The position numbers and the translations under genes are program-made. From NCBI GenBank assembly GCA_033807695.1, contig CM066301.1, forward strand, positions 868,001-932,000: a stretch of DNA of 64,000 nt, given 5' to 3'. This document shows, piece after piece, positions 10,881 through 22,228 of this stretch (position 1 is the stretch's first letter; each line of letters opens with the position of its first letter). A model generated the notes under the pieces. That model worked only from the letters and a program-made list of their open reading frames with translations. It was not told the origin of the DNA and did not search any database. This DNA comes from Daedaleopsis sinensis. Its lineage: Eukaryota; Basidiomycota; Agaricomycetes; Polyporales; Polyporaceae.

Positions 10881-12056
10881 GGGAAACATCCGACCTACCC
10901 TATCTGACCGTTCTTCTCCGGAGCTCGGCGCCCGGTATGATACCTTACCAGTGCTTCTGAAAATAATTCAGCCTGTGCAAGCACGGCTATTTTCAGTCTT
11001 TGAGTAGGTTCGCATCGGCAGAGAGAACACCCGCGTAACTCACAGTCTCACACCAGGTTACCACACTGGTACACACACTGCACAGTGGCAGGCTCGCAGT
11101 GGCTGCAATTGTCGCCTATCGCTCGAGGTGGCCGCTGAGCGCTGAAACTGGGCTGGCGCGCTCCGATCGAGTCCGACCAGGTTCAAGTTGAGCCTGAGCG
11201 CAAGCGCAAGAACGGAGGAGGGTGCGGACCCTGGTTCCTTGCTGCAACCCACCGGATTAACCGATTAACCTACTTATGTATGTTGTGCAGGGTTAACGCT
11301 CACCTGCGACTAACGCGCGACAGAGTTCAAGTCTGGGAGGACGGAGGTTGGGCGGTTCATGAATTCGAAGGGCGGTCGTACGATCAGCGCTCTCCGGGGT
11401 AGTATAATTCCTGATGAACGTACCAGAAGTTCAGTGGGACTGAGATTCAGAAGGACATCCGTTACTTGTTCGCAATTAGCTGTTCCTCCATGAACGTGAC
11501 TAGGAGCTATCAATGGTGCCAAGGTTGAACTCAACGATATCACTTGACCAGCTGCAGCGGTGTAGACACTGTAGGCTGAGTCGTTAGTGTACTGATCCCA
11601 TACTCGCCGTAATATTGTGTCTGACCTGAGATCGTGCACCTGCAGTTGGAGTAGTTCGATTCCACTCCACCCTGGAGCTGACCGGTGGTCGCATAAGTAT
11701 CTGAAATTCAGATACACTGGACTTTTTCACACCCTCGGAGCTTACTACCCAGAGACCTCGGGAGACTAGGGAGACTTCGCTAAGACTTCGCGGGAAGCGA
11801 TCAAAACAACACACTTGTTTTAGGATCACTGAGGCAAAAAACATCACAGAACATCACTTTGATATCAGTAAGGTTGCATTTGACGTTGATCGCCGAAGAG
11901 CGATTTGCGAGGCTGAGCGCAACGCTGGCCGCTAGGTTATATTTGTGAGTCTTCCATCAGGTTCAATGCTGGAGGATAAGACGTTATATCATACTTCAAA
12001 TCGGTTTCGCGCGCGAATCGCAGCGTACTTCTCCTACGGCTTTCGCGGAGCACCAT
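10881..12056. other. Intergenic, nothing recognised
   Basis: Short frames only. Around 11760-11795 the sequence repeats GACTAGGGAGACTTCG-like words. No gene supported. Confidence 0.4.
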
Positions 12057-12400
12057 GAGCACCAGACTGTGGTGTGTTCGGTGTTCTGTGTTACACGGCT
12101 ATTCCGAATGTCAGCACGGTTTGCAGTATCGGTGGCCGACTTTCCGGGATCCCACAGGGAGCTTCGACATGGCTTCGACGTCGTCAGAAACATGCTCACC
12201 TCGTGCGACTGGTGCGAAGAATTGTGGCACCCTATGGACACGGCGACTGCCTGTCAACTGGTGGAGTCCTTCAATTTCAGGTAGAGCGGCCTTATCGAGG
12301 CTCGACTTCATCTCCATGTGGACTTTGCAAAGACCGCGGAGGTGCGCCTTGGGTGCGAGTTGGGCGCGAGACTAGACGTTTGTCAGTATCTCCCTCTAGT
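12057..12400 (+). pseudogene. Possible HET-type N-terminal region, frame-broken
   Basis: Three pieces in different frames read like the N-terminal part of basidiomycete heterokaryon-incompatibility (HET) proteins: TRLWCVRCSVL near 12061-12093, then HGFDVVRNMLTSCDWCEEL near 12170-12226 with the CxWC motif common there, then ARLHLHVDFAKTAEVRLG near 12300-12352. No splice sites restore one frame, and the HET domain proper is not seen downstream. The call rests on motif resemblance only. It could be an unrelated decayed gene. Confidence 0.3.
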
Positions 12401-12780
12401 CATAGGCATGGAGTCACGAATTCGGTGGCAATGTTTGGTATGCTTCTCGAGATCTCTCGGATGGTATTTGCGGAGAGCCTGTCGATGCAGGTACCTATTT
12501 ATCAATACGCGGCAATGGACGGAAAAACTTGGCTCGAACTAGGAATTCGAACTTCGCCGAGACATAGCTTATTAGATAGCTTCCGAGTCGGGAGTCGCCG
12601 CGATATAACAGCGCGTCATTTCTCGCGCGCATGGGTACCATCTGAAGTGCTTGGTGAGACCGCTTGAGACCTACGTCCTCTGATGAGCATAGAGTGAGGA
12701 TCTACAACAGGGACTTAACCGTACGGAGGCAAGTGCAAGCCTGCGGAGTGGTTGATGTTTGAGATATATGGATGATGGCG
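12401..12780. other. Intergenic, nothing firm
   Basis: The plus frame that began near 12074 continues to 12667, but its translation has no recognisable motif. It may be the tail of the same decayed gene. Confidence 0.3.
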
Positions 12781-12783
12781 GGA

Positions 12784-12827
12784 TGCGCGGCCGTGCCTAA
12801 TATGGTGCGCGGCCGTGCCCAATACGG
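12784..12827 (+). repeat. Two-copy 22-bp tandem repeat
   Basis: Units 12784-12805 and 12806-12827 differ at two bases and share TGCGCGGCCGTGCC. They lie about 80 bases before the likely start of the ABC transporter, so an upstream regulatory role is possible. Confidence 0.8.
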
Positions 12828-12906
12828 TAATTGTGACGGCCCGCTTCCGACCACGACCCCATACTCCGGAAGCTCAGAATCTGTCCTGCAGGCAGTTTCC
12901 ATACAA

Positions 12907-15900
12907 ATGCGCGGGTCCCTCCCTTCTTCCTCCCCGTGTCCTCCTCTTCCTTCCCGTCATCTCCGCCTCTCTCCTTGCCATCCGCCGCCGACGAGGACGA
13001 CCTCCTTGCCATCAACCGCGACGAGGACGACATGTCTTGCGAGAACTACGGCGTCCAGAATGGCACCGCCTGCGCCTGTCCCCCGGGTTTCGGTGGTTCG
13101 ACATGTTCCCAGCCCTCATGCGGAGGCAACATCTTCCAGGGCTCAGCGCGCCCCCTCGCCAGCGGCTCGCCCGCAAACCTAACCTCCTGCTCCTGCTCAG
13201 ATGGGTGGGCCGGGACGGGCTGTAACGTCTGCAAGACCGCCCAGGCGTGCCAGACGGGCTACTCAGGCGTGACCGGGAACGTCGGGTCGTTGGCGGGCGC
13301 GACCCTCAACCAGAACAACACCATCGTCTGCAATACCGTCCCGAGGGTGTATGCCGCCGGAGAGATGAGCTGCTTAGTGCAGGTGAGCACCGTCCTTGTG
13401 GTACCTTGTCTGCGGCTGCAGCGCGGGTACTCTGCGCGGCGCCGCAACACGCGACTTGGGAATGCGAGTGTATGCGCGTTTTCAGGCACTTATGCTGCTT
13501 CTCCGATCCGCAACCCGTCGACGAGCTTTGAGACCGTCAGCATATACGTTGAGCCGTGCTCCGTACCAGATTTACCGGCCAGTTGGGGCACGTCTCTGTC
13601 TCGTTCTTCTACCGAAGTGGCTTGTGCGTCTCCATAGCACGTTGTTGCAACTCCAAGACTGCAGATCGCACCCAGTCGGCTAGTGCGAACGACATAGAGA
13701 CGCGGTGACTTTCGCATAGATGAATGGAGGGCAAGTTCTCGTCGCGTCGTCAACAGTGTCTTAGGACATCCCGGTTGCGTGGATGTACGCGCGACCTGTC
13801 GTGGACGTCACTCGTTCATGGCATCATGTTCCATTAGGAACACTCTCACATATAGTCGAAGCGGCGACGCAGTTACAGTCTGGGTCGCGACTCGCGCATA
13901 TATCCAGACCATAAATAGCCCCGCTCGTCCGAATGCATCGTTGTGCTCGTTTATGGTCACCTTTGCGCCCGTCTATGGTCACTTTTATCCAGTTGCACCG
14001 CTATCTGGATGGTGTTTTGCGACGCGCCTCACTTGCTAGTTATGAGTTCAGATTAAATGTCTTATGCGTGCGAGACCTACCACGGTATAGCTGCGAAAGG
14101 AGTACGACCGGGCCCGCCAGTCCGATCAGCTTGCCGTCTTCCGTGGTCTCGTCCGTATCAGAGGCGAGACTTGGACGGGGTATGGAGCATGGCAACCCTC
14201 TACTCGTCCACGCGAAAGCCACCAGACGGTTGGGGAGTGTCTCTACCGTCCTCTTGCCTCCTCGAGACGCGCCTTAATCGATTGGGTGCGAGGCTAGGTT
14301 AGGGCGCGTTTCGAAGGAAAACAAGCCGTACCGAAATCGTCTGTCACGTGTGGATATTCGCGACTGCGACCAGACACTCTCGGAAGCGGTGACTTCTAAC
14401 CTACAGACCGCGTCCACTCTTTGCGCAATGCAGACGATTGGCGTGGTCTGCGGTTTCGACGTCACGCATGATGGAAACCTCGAATCGTAATCCGCACCCA
14501 TCTGTACGAAAGCCACCAGACAGTTATCAACTCTTTGTCTCGTTCATGTTGCATTCTGGAGACCCACATGACCGGCTGGGTACGTGACTCCCGGTGACCG
14601 TCGTAGGGAAGGGCGGATAGTTGTCGATCGGTCGTTGAGGCGGACTCGCGCGACGCAGCATCTATGTGCTCTATGGTCACTTATGTCGACTCGCGGCACC
14701 ATCCAGATAGGTGCCGGAGGGGTGACGTATACGGACCTCTGTGACGACCTCTCCCTCTGCGACGTCGTCTGTTGCGACGTACGTCACTGGCTGTCTACCA
14801 GCTCAAATTGAGTGATTTGTGCGTGCGAGACCAACGGCGTTACCGAGTACCGCACACATTGCACACGCTGATCGGACTGGCGGGCCCGAGCCCGGCCGTC
14901 TTCTGTGGTCTCGTCCACATCGTAGGCGACCTATTACTGCCTAACTCCACTAGGGAGTTCATCGCCGACCGTATTATTTCTTCGCCTCGGACATTGTTAT
15001 CACGGGCTGAGAGTGAATTTCTCGCTAACCTATGATACAGAACCCCACTTTGCAAGCTATCTACCCTGGTTCCTCCACGATCACGATCTTGCGTAACCTC
15101 AATGCCCCCTTCACTCCCCTTCCCAACACGACCGCATTCGGAGACAGCGGCTCGGTGTACGCGCAGCTCTTCTACGACGGTGTAGAACAGTTCTACTGCG
15201 CAGCTGATTCGTGCTCGCAAGACCTTGGATCCGGCGACGGGAGTTCCAGCTGGACGTGCCACAATCTGAAATGCACATGTCGACCTGGCACGAGCTTCTG
15301 CGGCCTCGTCAAGACGACCGACCTGACCGGAGTCATCAATACCCTTGACGGAGAACTTGGGATCTCCTGCGACGCACCTGCTTCCTCCGACGACACGGTG
15401 TCTTGTGCGTTCAAGCAATCCATCCTCCAGCAAGTCTTCGGCTCCTCCGGTCTTGCGCTCAACGGCTGCACGTTCGGCGAATGCGTAGCGCAGAACGTTA
15501 TCGACACCGTCTCAGCATCTTCCAATGGCACGGTCAGCTCTACCGCTACCGCAGGGGCGTCCCTGGGCGGTGGAGTTATCGCTGGTCTAGCCGTCGTCGG
15601 CGGTCTGATCGGTATCGCGCTTTTGTTCTTGTGTGTAGGCTTCATCGCGCAGAGGCATGCCCGCAAGAATGGAGCAGGCATCCAGAAACGTTCTGGCGGC
15701 GTTGCCATCGCCTGGACGGACATCAGCTACTTCGTCACGCATCCGACCGAGGGCTTTTCGCTCCGACGCCGTCGTGCAAACGACTCGGAGCATCGCAAGG
15801 TCGTCCTCGACGGCGTTACCGGTCGTGTCCTCCCCGGAGAAATGATGGCCATCCTCGGTCCCAGCGGCGCAGGCAAGACCACACTCATCGAGATTCTGGC

Positions 15901-17958
15901 GCAGAAGCACAAGTCGGGCCAGCTCCTCGGCAACGTCGCATTCCCCGGCGCCAGTGACAGGCATCCGCGAGTCGGCTTCGTCCCTCAGCAAGACGTCCTC
16001 CCTGCAACGCTCACCGTATACGAGGCGCTTTTATTCGCTGCGCGCCTGCGTCTTCCCGAGAGCGTACCGGACTCGGAAAAGCGGGCTCGTGTGGACGATA
16101 TCATGGACCGTCTCGGCATTTCGCACCTGCGGGACGTGCGGATCGGAGATGGCGAGAAGCGCGGCATTAGCGGTGGTGAGATGCGGCGAGTGAGCATCGG
16201 TCTAGAGCTCGTCGCGCGTCCGGACGTCCTGCTCCTCGACGAACCCACCTCTGGCCTGGATTCCGTTTCCGCGTCGAAAGTGGCCAAGGTTCTGCACGCG
16301 CTCGCACACGACCCTGAGAACCCTACTGCGGTTATCGCGTCCATCCATCAGCCTAGGTGAGTTTTTGCACGATGGTGTGCCTCCCCGGCGTTGATAGCAT
16401 CGCTTGTGTCCTTCCGCCTGAACCCTACAGCTCCCAACTCTACCACTCATTCGACCAGATCCTCCTTCTCGCGCATGGCCGCAGCCTCTATTCGGGCCCG
16501 GGCGGGTTCGCTCCCGCCGAGCACTTCATCGCGGGAGGAATCGCCTACAAAGAGGGATATAACGTCGCCGACTATCTCCTCGACGTCGCGAGCGACCCTC
16601 CGGTCGGGCTGTTCCCGATGTCACATGGTCACCTGAGTGATGGTCAGAGCGGCTCGGGGTCAGGGTCTTCGGACGAAGTAGAGAAGGGCATGGGCGGCCT
16701 GGCGAGCATGCAGAGGAGCAAGGAGAGCGTCGTGGAGCCGAAACGACGGTCGAGGTTCGCGCGGACAAGCTATGCGACGACATTCCTGACCCAGCTGGAA
16801 GTGCTGGCAGGGAGAGAGTGGAAGATCCTCAGGAGGGACAAGACGCTATTCCTCGCGCACATCGTTATTGCGGCCATTCTGGGTGTGTTCTGTGGTATGT
16901 ACCAGGCTCGCGTCCTGTTGCGAGTGTCTTGCTGAGAACTTGTCTAGGTGGCTTGTACTACAAGACCGACATCACCATCGCTGGATTCCAGTCTAGAGTC
17001 GGCTGTCTGTTCTTCCTGGTTAGTCGGGCCGTAGGGCGTCGACAAGCAATTGCTGACTTTCCCTCTGATCTAGGGAGCCCTCATCGCGTTCTCCTCTCTC
17101 AGTGCCTTGCACAACGTCATTGAGCTTCGCCCGCTGTTCCTCCGCGAACGTTCGGCTGGATACTACAGGTACGTCCGCTTGATTGTTACTCCTCTAGTCC
17201 GACCCTGAGAACATGTGCGACAGTCCCTCGACCTGGTTACTTTCCCGAGTGATATTCGATGTTGTGCCGTTGCGGATTATTCCTACGATCATCGTGTCGA
17301 CCATGTACGTCCCTATGCGTTCCGGTAACGACGCTCTTGCTCACTGTCACGCAGCACGTATTGGATGGCAGGGCTCGCCCACGACGCCGCACACTTCTTC
17401 AAGTTCCTCCTGATCCTAGTCCTGTACAGTCTTGCGATGACCCTTTTCGTGCGTATCACGCCACGCCGTTCAGGTCCACACTGACCCCCAGCTGACATCG
17501 TCATTCCCGCAGAACTTCCTCCTCGCCTGCCTCTTCCGCAACGGTGGCATCGCAATCCTGATTTCGGCGCTCACAGCGCTGTACCAGATGACGTACGCCG
17601 GCTTCTTCGTGCACCTGAACGACATCCCGCCCGTCCTCCGCTGGCTGCAGTGGCTCTGTCCGCTCAAGTACACGCTCGAGGCGCTATCCATCAACGAGGT
17701 CGGCTCCGGGCTTATGATCGTCGACACGCTCGAGGGTGTGCCCGTCAGCACCTCGGCGGCGCTCATCATGCAGACGGTACGCTTGCATTCCTTTAGGCTT
17801 GCGCTCGCCGCACGATGCTGACATCGGGATACGTGCAGCTGTTTGGGTTCGGACAGAACAACTATTACCGGGACGTGCTGGTGCTATTTGCGTACATCGC
17901 GGGTCTTGGGCTCGGCGTGATCTTCGTCGTGTGGCTGAAGGTGCGCGAGCGGCGGTAA
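12907..17958 (+). CDS. ABCG-type half transporter with EGF-like ectodomain (ADP1 type)
   Basis: Exons: about 12907-13382, 15041-16356, 16431-16894, 16948-17018, 17074-17168, 17224-17304, 17355-17448, 17513-17776, 17839-17958. Domain order: cysteine-rich EGF-like ectodomain (ACACPPGFGGSTCSQPSCGG), first membrane span (GGGVIAGLAVVGGLIGIALL), ABC domain with Walker A GPSGAGKTTL (about 15857), signature ISGGEMRRVSIG (about 16168) and Walker B LLLDEPTSGLD, then a C-terminal membrane domain. This order matches yeast Adp1p, an ABCG member of unknown substrate. The start is unresolved: the coding frame is open from 12837 without an ATG, and the ATG at 12907 is out of frame by one base. A one-base indel or a missed 5' exon could explain this; in the open frame, residues such as VPPFFLPVSSSSF look like a signal peptide core. 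Intron 1 is 1,658 bp. Confidence 0.88.
13383..15040 (+). other. Exceptionally long first intron of the ABC transporter
   Basis: GTGAGC donor at 13383 and CAG acceptor ending at 15040; the coding frame is phase 0 across it (SCLVQ then NPTLQAIYP). All other introns of this gene are 50-75 nt. The insert carries duplicated blocks (see the repeat entry). No intact frame or transposase was found inside. Confidence 0.75.
13950..14930. repeat. Pair of repeat units with direct and inverted blocks, inside the long intron
   Basis: Units near 13950-14160 and 14660-14930 share direct blocks (TATGGTCACTT; TGCGTGCGAGACC; a 22-bp block at 14133-14154 and 14895-14916 with one mismatch). Other blocks are reverse complements: 14001-14014 against 14697-14710 (14 bp) and 14110-14130 against 14867-14887 (21 bp, perfect). 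A further direct word CGAAAGCCACCAGA is at 14213 and 14507. Confidence 0.8.
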
Positions 17959-20801
17959 TGTGCGGGTGTTGGGCCCGGGGCGGAGTTTGGAGTGTGAGTG
18001 GACGGTATCTATCCGTCATGGATGTATCCGGAAGTCGCGATCTGTGTGTATCGGTATACCATTTCTCCGTAATCAGAAGTTTCGTGCTCTTCCCCGATTG
18101 ATGAACGACGATTCGTGCCTCCGTTGGTATCGCAACATATTCTGTTGACCCAGCTTATGAGCGAGTGGCGGTGAGTTCTGATATCCTTATTTCCGGGGCC
18201 GCTGTGAGACCGACCTGTCTTTACATACGTTTGCAGGACTCGGAGGAACGAGGCGGCACTTGCGCTGTCTTTGTCGCTGGAGCCACCATCGCATTTAGCG
18301 GTCTGAACTCTGTCGGTGGCTACGTGCGTCATGGCTGTCGTTCGATACTGCATGTCGCTTCCCGCGAGCCTCCATCCACTTGAATATCTGCGCCATCAAC
18401 CAGCGGCCAACTGCGCTATGACTCGACACCGTCCCAACACTATAGCCACCGCTATCCTCGGCACCGTATTTGCGGACGGGTACCGCTACCTGTGCATGTA
18501 CCGATACGGGTAGGAGATGCGTCCGTGACGAACCTTGAGAGGCGTAGGCTCAGCAGTGCAGCAGAGGCATCTGTTGTGGCCGCGGATGGTAGTAGTACAT
18601 GTTCTCCGCTTTTATTGTTTGTCGTCTCACGCACATCCAAAGTTTCGCTGATCGTATGTCTGTCTCCGACAGCGGCCAGCACATTAAGCCGACGAGTCAA
18701 GGTCGCGGCCGCTATCATATTCCGGCTTTTAGACGTCGCAGCGGTTGTGAAGCGAATCGTCGCTGACAGTATTGCGATGCGGTCGTATCCCCGAGCCGTG
18801 TATCCATACATCATGCGCGGGATGCGGTGGAGCTCACAGATCGAGCCCAAGGTAGCCTACCTGCTCGGTCATCGTAACTGCCATCTACTCGTCCGGACGC
18901 TGTATAGGCTGCTGACGCCGACCCTATCGTTACTATGTAGATGTATCCTCCTTCAAGTTATCTGTAACCGGGTGCTTGCGAAGAACAAGGCATTCTTCCC
19001 AGTCCACTGGAGCCTCACCAGGAAGATGTGTTCCTCCGACTCCTCGCCCACATTGCGCACCGTTCGCGACGTCGAGCATGCCATAGCTGGTCCATTTTCG
19101 AGGCAACAGCAACGAATTGGGTCACTGGCTGGCGCGCGCCTCGACGTCGACGTCGTCGTGCACGCCTATCGAGCTCGCTGAGTTACTCCGGTGATTTTGA
19201 TAGTTGGCCTGTGTCAGGCTCTGCCAGAAGCCTAGCCTCGGGCCTCGGGAGCATTCCCCAGGGCGGCAATCTGGTATCGCGGACAAGCTCCGCGGCGTGC
19301 ATGCAGAAGCGGCTGAGCGTGAGGATGGAATTCCGTCAAGGTCGGAAAACCGCTACGCCCTACCATGACACAAATTATTCTGCCTTTTCTCGCCGTCTAC
19401 TGCCCGGATGTTGTCGGAGAAGATAGATAGATTAAACCACACACCCGCTAGTGAGTTTATTTGCTTTTACTAATACTATCGATGCACGACTCTGACGCCG
19501 GCTACCAGAATGAGACCATGCAACTATCAAACGACGTCATCGCCACCCGGGAAAATGGTGTGAAGCTCGAAAAGGAGGCTTGTCCGCGCTGAGCGGAGGA
19601 CGAGCTCAGGATCGCACGAAGCTCACATCGCGGGTAGCTGACAGCCCACGCTAGGCACCGATACGGCAGGCTGCACTGGCGTTGTGCAGGAACAAGCAGG
19701 AACGTGAAGCCCTGCAGCCGCCCTAGCGTCGAAGGAATGGTCGGCCGACGACGGTTGCCTCACCTGCGCGCTCCCGTTCCATTCTTCGCGGTTGGGGCTT
19801 TGCTCGAGTTTATTCGCCCCGAATCCCACGTCAAATTCGTCATACGCCGGTCCGTGCCTCGTCCCAGTCTTCCAAAGGCTGCCCATCACCCAGCGTGGCC
19901 CGCGGCCAGTGCCCTGAGTCCCTGCTCGTCCGAGTCGGGCGTGCGATGCGACCTCCCCTGGCCACAGGATCAGGTTTCAGGCCCGGTGCGCTGTCCGCAT
20001 TCGTGCTCGAGCCAGCTTCGTCGGTCTCCTGACAAGAGTCCTGGGGCAACCTCCTGGCGCGCATGGGCATCGCTGCCCGCTGCTATCATTCCAGCGCTCC
20101 GGGTGCGTTCTGTAGGGCAAGTGGGAGCGGCGTCCGCATGATAGTTGACGCGGAGTTTGTGGTGCGCCGCGGCATACCTGCATCTGCATGGAGGGACTGA
20201 GAATCAGGGACGATGAACGCCGCTGCATGCACGAATTCCCCCTCGCAAAACGCGATTCCCGCGATGCCAAACTGCCGGATTGGACTCAAGCTGCGCAATC
20301 AGCCCCCGTGTTGCGTCTCCCGTGGCGGCCGAGATGGCTAGTCGTTCGCTGCGGTCTTGTTCTTGTTGAGATCCCCGCTATGTTATTTTCCACGTCTCAA
20401 CGGCGCCTGTTCGCTGGATGACGCTCCTCAATCATCGGAATATATCGAGTTTCAGCCTGTGGAACTGCCTGCAGGGAAGAGTAGTCAGAGAGTGGTATCA
20501 GGCGGTGACGCACGATCAGAATTTTGACCCTCCTGGGACAAGGGCAAGGACATGCGCGGGCTCCCGTACTGTCGGTTTGATTGTACGCTTGCACCTAGAA
20601 GGCAAACCGGACGTCCTGAGCCCCGCCCGCTATCCCGCAAAGGTGATCCGGTCAAGGTTCCGCGCTGGTGCGTATTGTACTGCGCCCGGGCTGTAGCCAC
20701 ATTGCACGCTCGGTTCATTCCAGTGGTCGTTGGTGTGAGAGCCACAGCCAGCATGGGCGCACAGGTCGTACGACGGGCGTTGTTGACTGCGAGCATCCTG
20801 G
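17959..20801. other. Gene-poor stretch between transporter and terpene synthase
   Basis: The longest frame (18492-19181 plus, 229 codons) has no motif and is overlapped on the minus strand by an equally open frame, which suggests chance. No RNA gene recognised. Confidence 0.4.
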
Positions 20802-20808
20802 TATATAT
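20802..20808 (+). promoter_or_regulatory. TATA-like element of the terpene synthase
   Basis: TATATAT about 105 bases before the start codon, a spacing like that of the other TATA boxes in this window. Confidence 0.5.
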
Positions 20809-20910
20809 TCAGCTGCGGACGATGCTTGGAGCAGCAACAGGAACACACCTGCTGACCAGGCTCGACTCACCCGACCCACCAAGCTCACACTTCAACCCTA
20901 CGATCTCGAC

Positions 20911-22228
20911 ATGCCTTCAGTCCAAGCTCCCTCTGGTTTCTACCTGCCCGACACCCTTGCCTGCTGGCCGTGGCCACGCCGCCTGAACTCACACTATGCT
21001 GAGGTCAAGCAGGCGTCTGCGAGCTGGCTGGAGTCGTTCGGCGCATTCAGCCAAAAGGCACAGAAGGCTTTCAACAGATGTGACTTCAGTACGTGCCCTA
21101 CTTCGCAGCTGACGAAAAGCAAGGGCTTTACTCACACCCTGACCCGCTTCTAGATCTCCTCGCGTCTCTGGCGTACCCACTCGCTGACAAAGGTACGCGT
21201 CGCTGATTTACTACAGATTACGCACCAGTTCAGAACTGATTGTGTCTCGGACAGATCAACTCCGGGCGGGCTGCGATTTGATGAACGTCTTCTTCGTATT
21301 TGACGAATACTCCGATATTGCCGACGAGAAGACGACCCAGAAATTCGCGGACATCATCATGGACGCGCTGCGCAACCCGCACAAGCCGCGCCCCGCCGGC
21401 GAGTCCTTGGTCGGCGAGATCACCAGACAGTACGGACCCTGCATAGCCCTCTACTGTGAGCACGAGTCTGACCCCCGTCTCCAGATTTTGGGAACGCACC
21501 ATCCGCGTAGCTAGTGAACCGTCGCAGCGGAGGTTCATCCAGACGTTCGACGACTACTGCCAATCTGTCGTCCAGCAAGCAGCGGACAGGGACATGCAGC
21601 ACCTGCGCGACGTCGACAGCTACCTCGAGAACCGACGGGAGAACATCGGGGCCAAACCGTCGTTCGCCCTTCTGGAGCTAGACATGAACCTCCCCGACGA
21701 GGTGCTCGAGCACCAGGCCATCGTCGACTTGACGACACGGGCCATCGACATGATCATCCTGGGGAACGTGAGTGTCCAGACCCCCTGCTCAACACCGGCT
21801 ATCTCTAGCACCGACTGACACCTGTCCGCCCGCAGGACATCGTCTCGTACAACGTCGAGCAGGCCAAGGGCGACGACGCGCACAACGTCGTGACGATCGT
21901 GATGCACCAGTTCCACGTCGGCGTGCACGAGGCGATGGACGTGATCGCCGAGTGGCACCAGCGGCTGGCTGACGAGTTTCTCGCCCTATACCGCGCGCTC
22001 CCGTCGTGGGGGCCCGACATTGACGCGCAACTGGCCCGCTACGTGGACGGCATCGGGAACTGGGTGCGCGCGAACGACGCGTGGAGCTTCGAGAGCGAGA
22101 GGTACTTCGGGCGGGACGGGCCCGCAATCGAGCGGAGCCGCTGGGTCGAACTGCTCCCCCGGGTGTCCGTGGACAGCAGGCCGACAGATGCGCTGCAGGC
22201 CTGTGGTATGGTGGCGCCTGCTGCATAG
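20911..22228 (+). CDS. Sesquiterpene synthase (class I terpene cyclase)
   Basis: Five exons (20911-21088, 21154-21192, 21255-21429, 21485-21767, 21836-22228) encode 355 residues, the normal length for basidiomycete sesquiterpene synthases. Metal-binding motifs: DEYSD at residues 89-93 and the NSE triad NDIVSYNVE with N225, S229 and E233; an Arg-Tyr pair (R314-Y315) sits at the usual place near the C-terminus. It should ionise farnesyl diphosphate with three Mg ions and cyclise it in the cytosol. The motif set resembles the pentalenene/protoilludene-like groups, but product class cannot be read from sequence. Neighbours that could work with it are the P450 at 31710, the NmrA-like reductases and the ABCG transporter. 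A retrotransposon now lies on its 3' side. Confidence 0.92.

Noticed and set aside
18492..19181. 229-codon plus-strand frame
   Set aside because: No motif, no splice context, and the opposite strand is equally open over 18452-18850.
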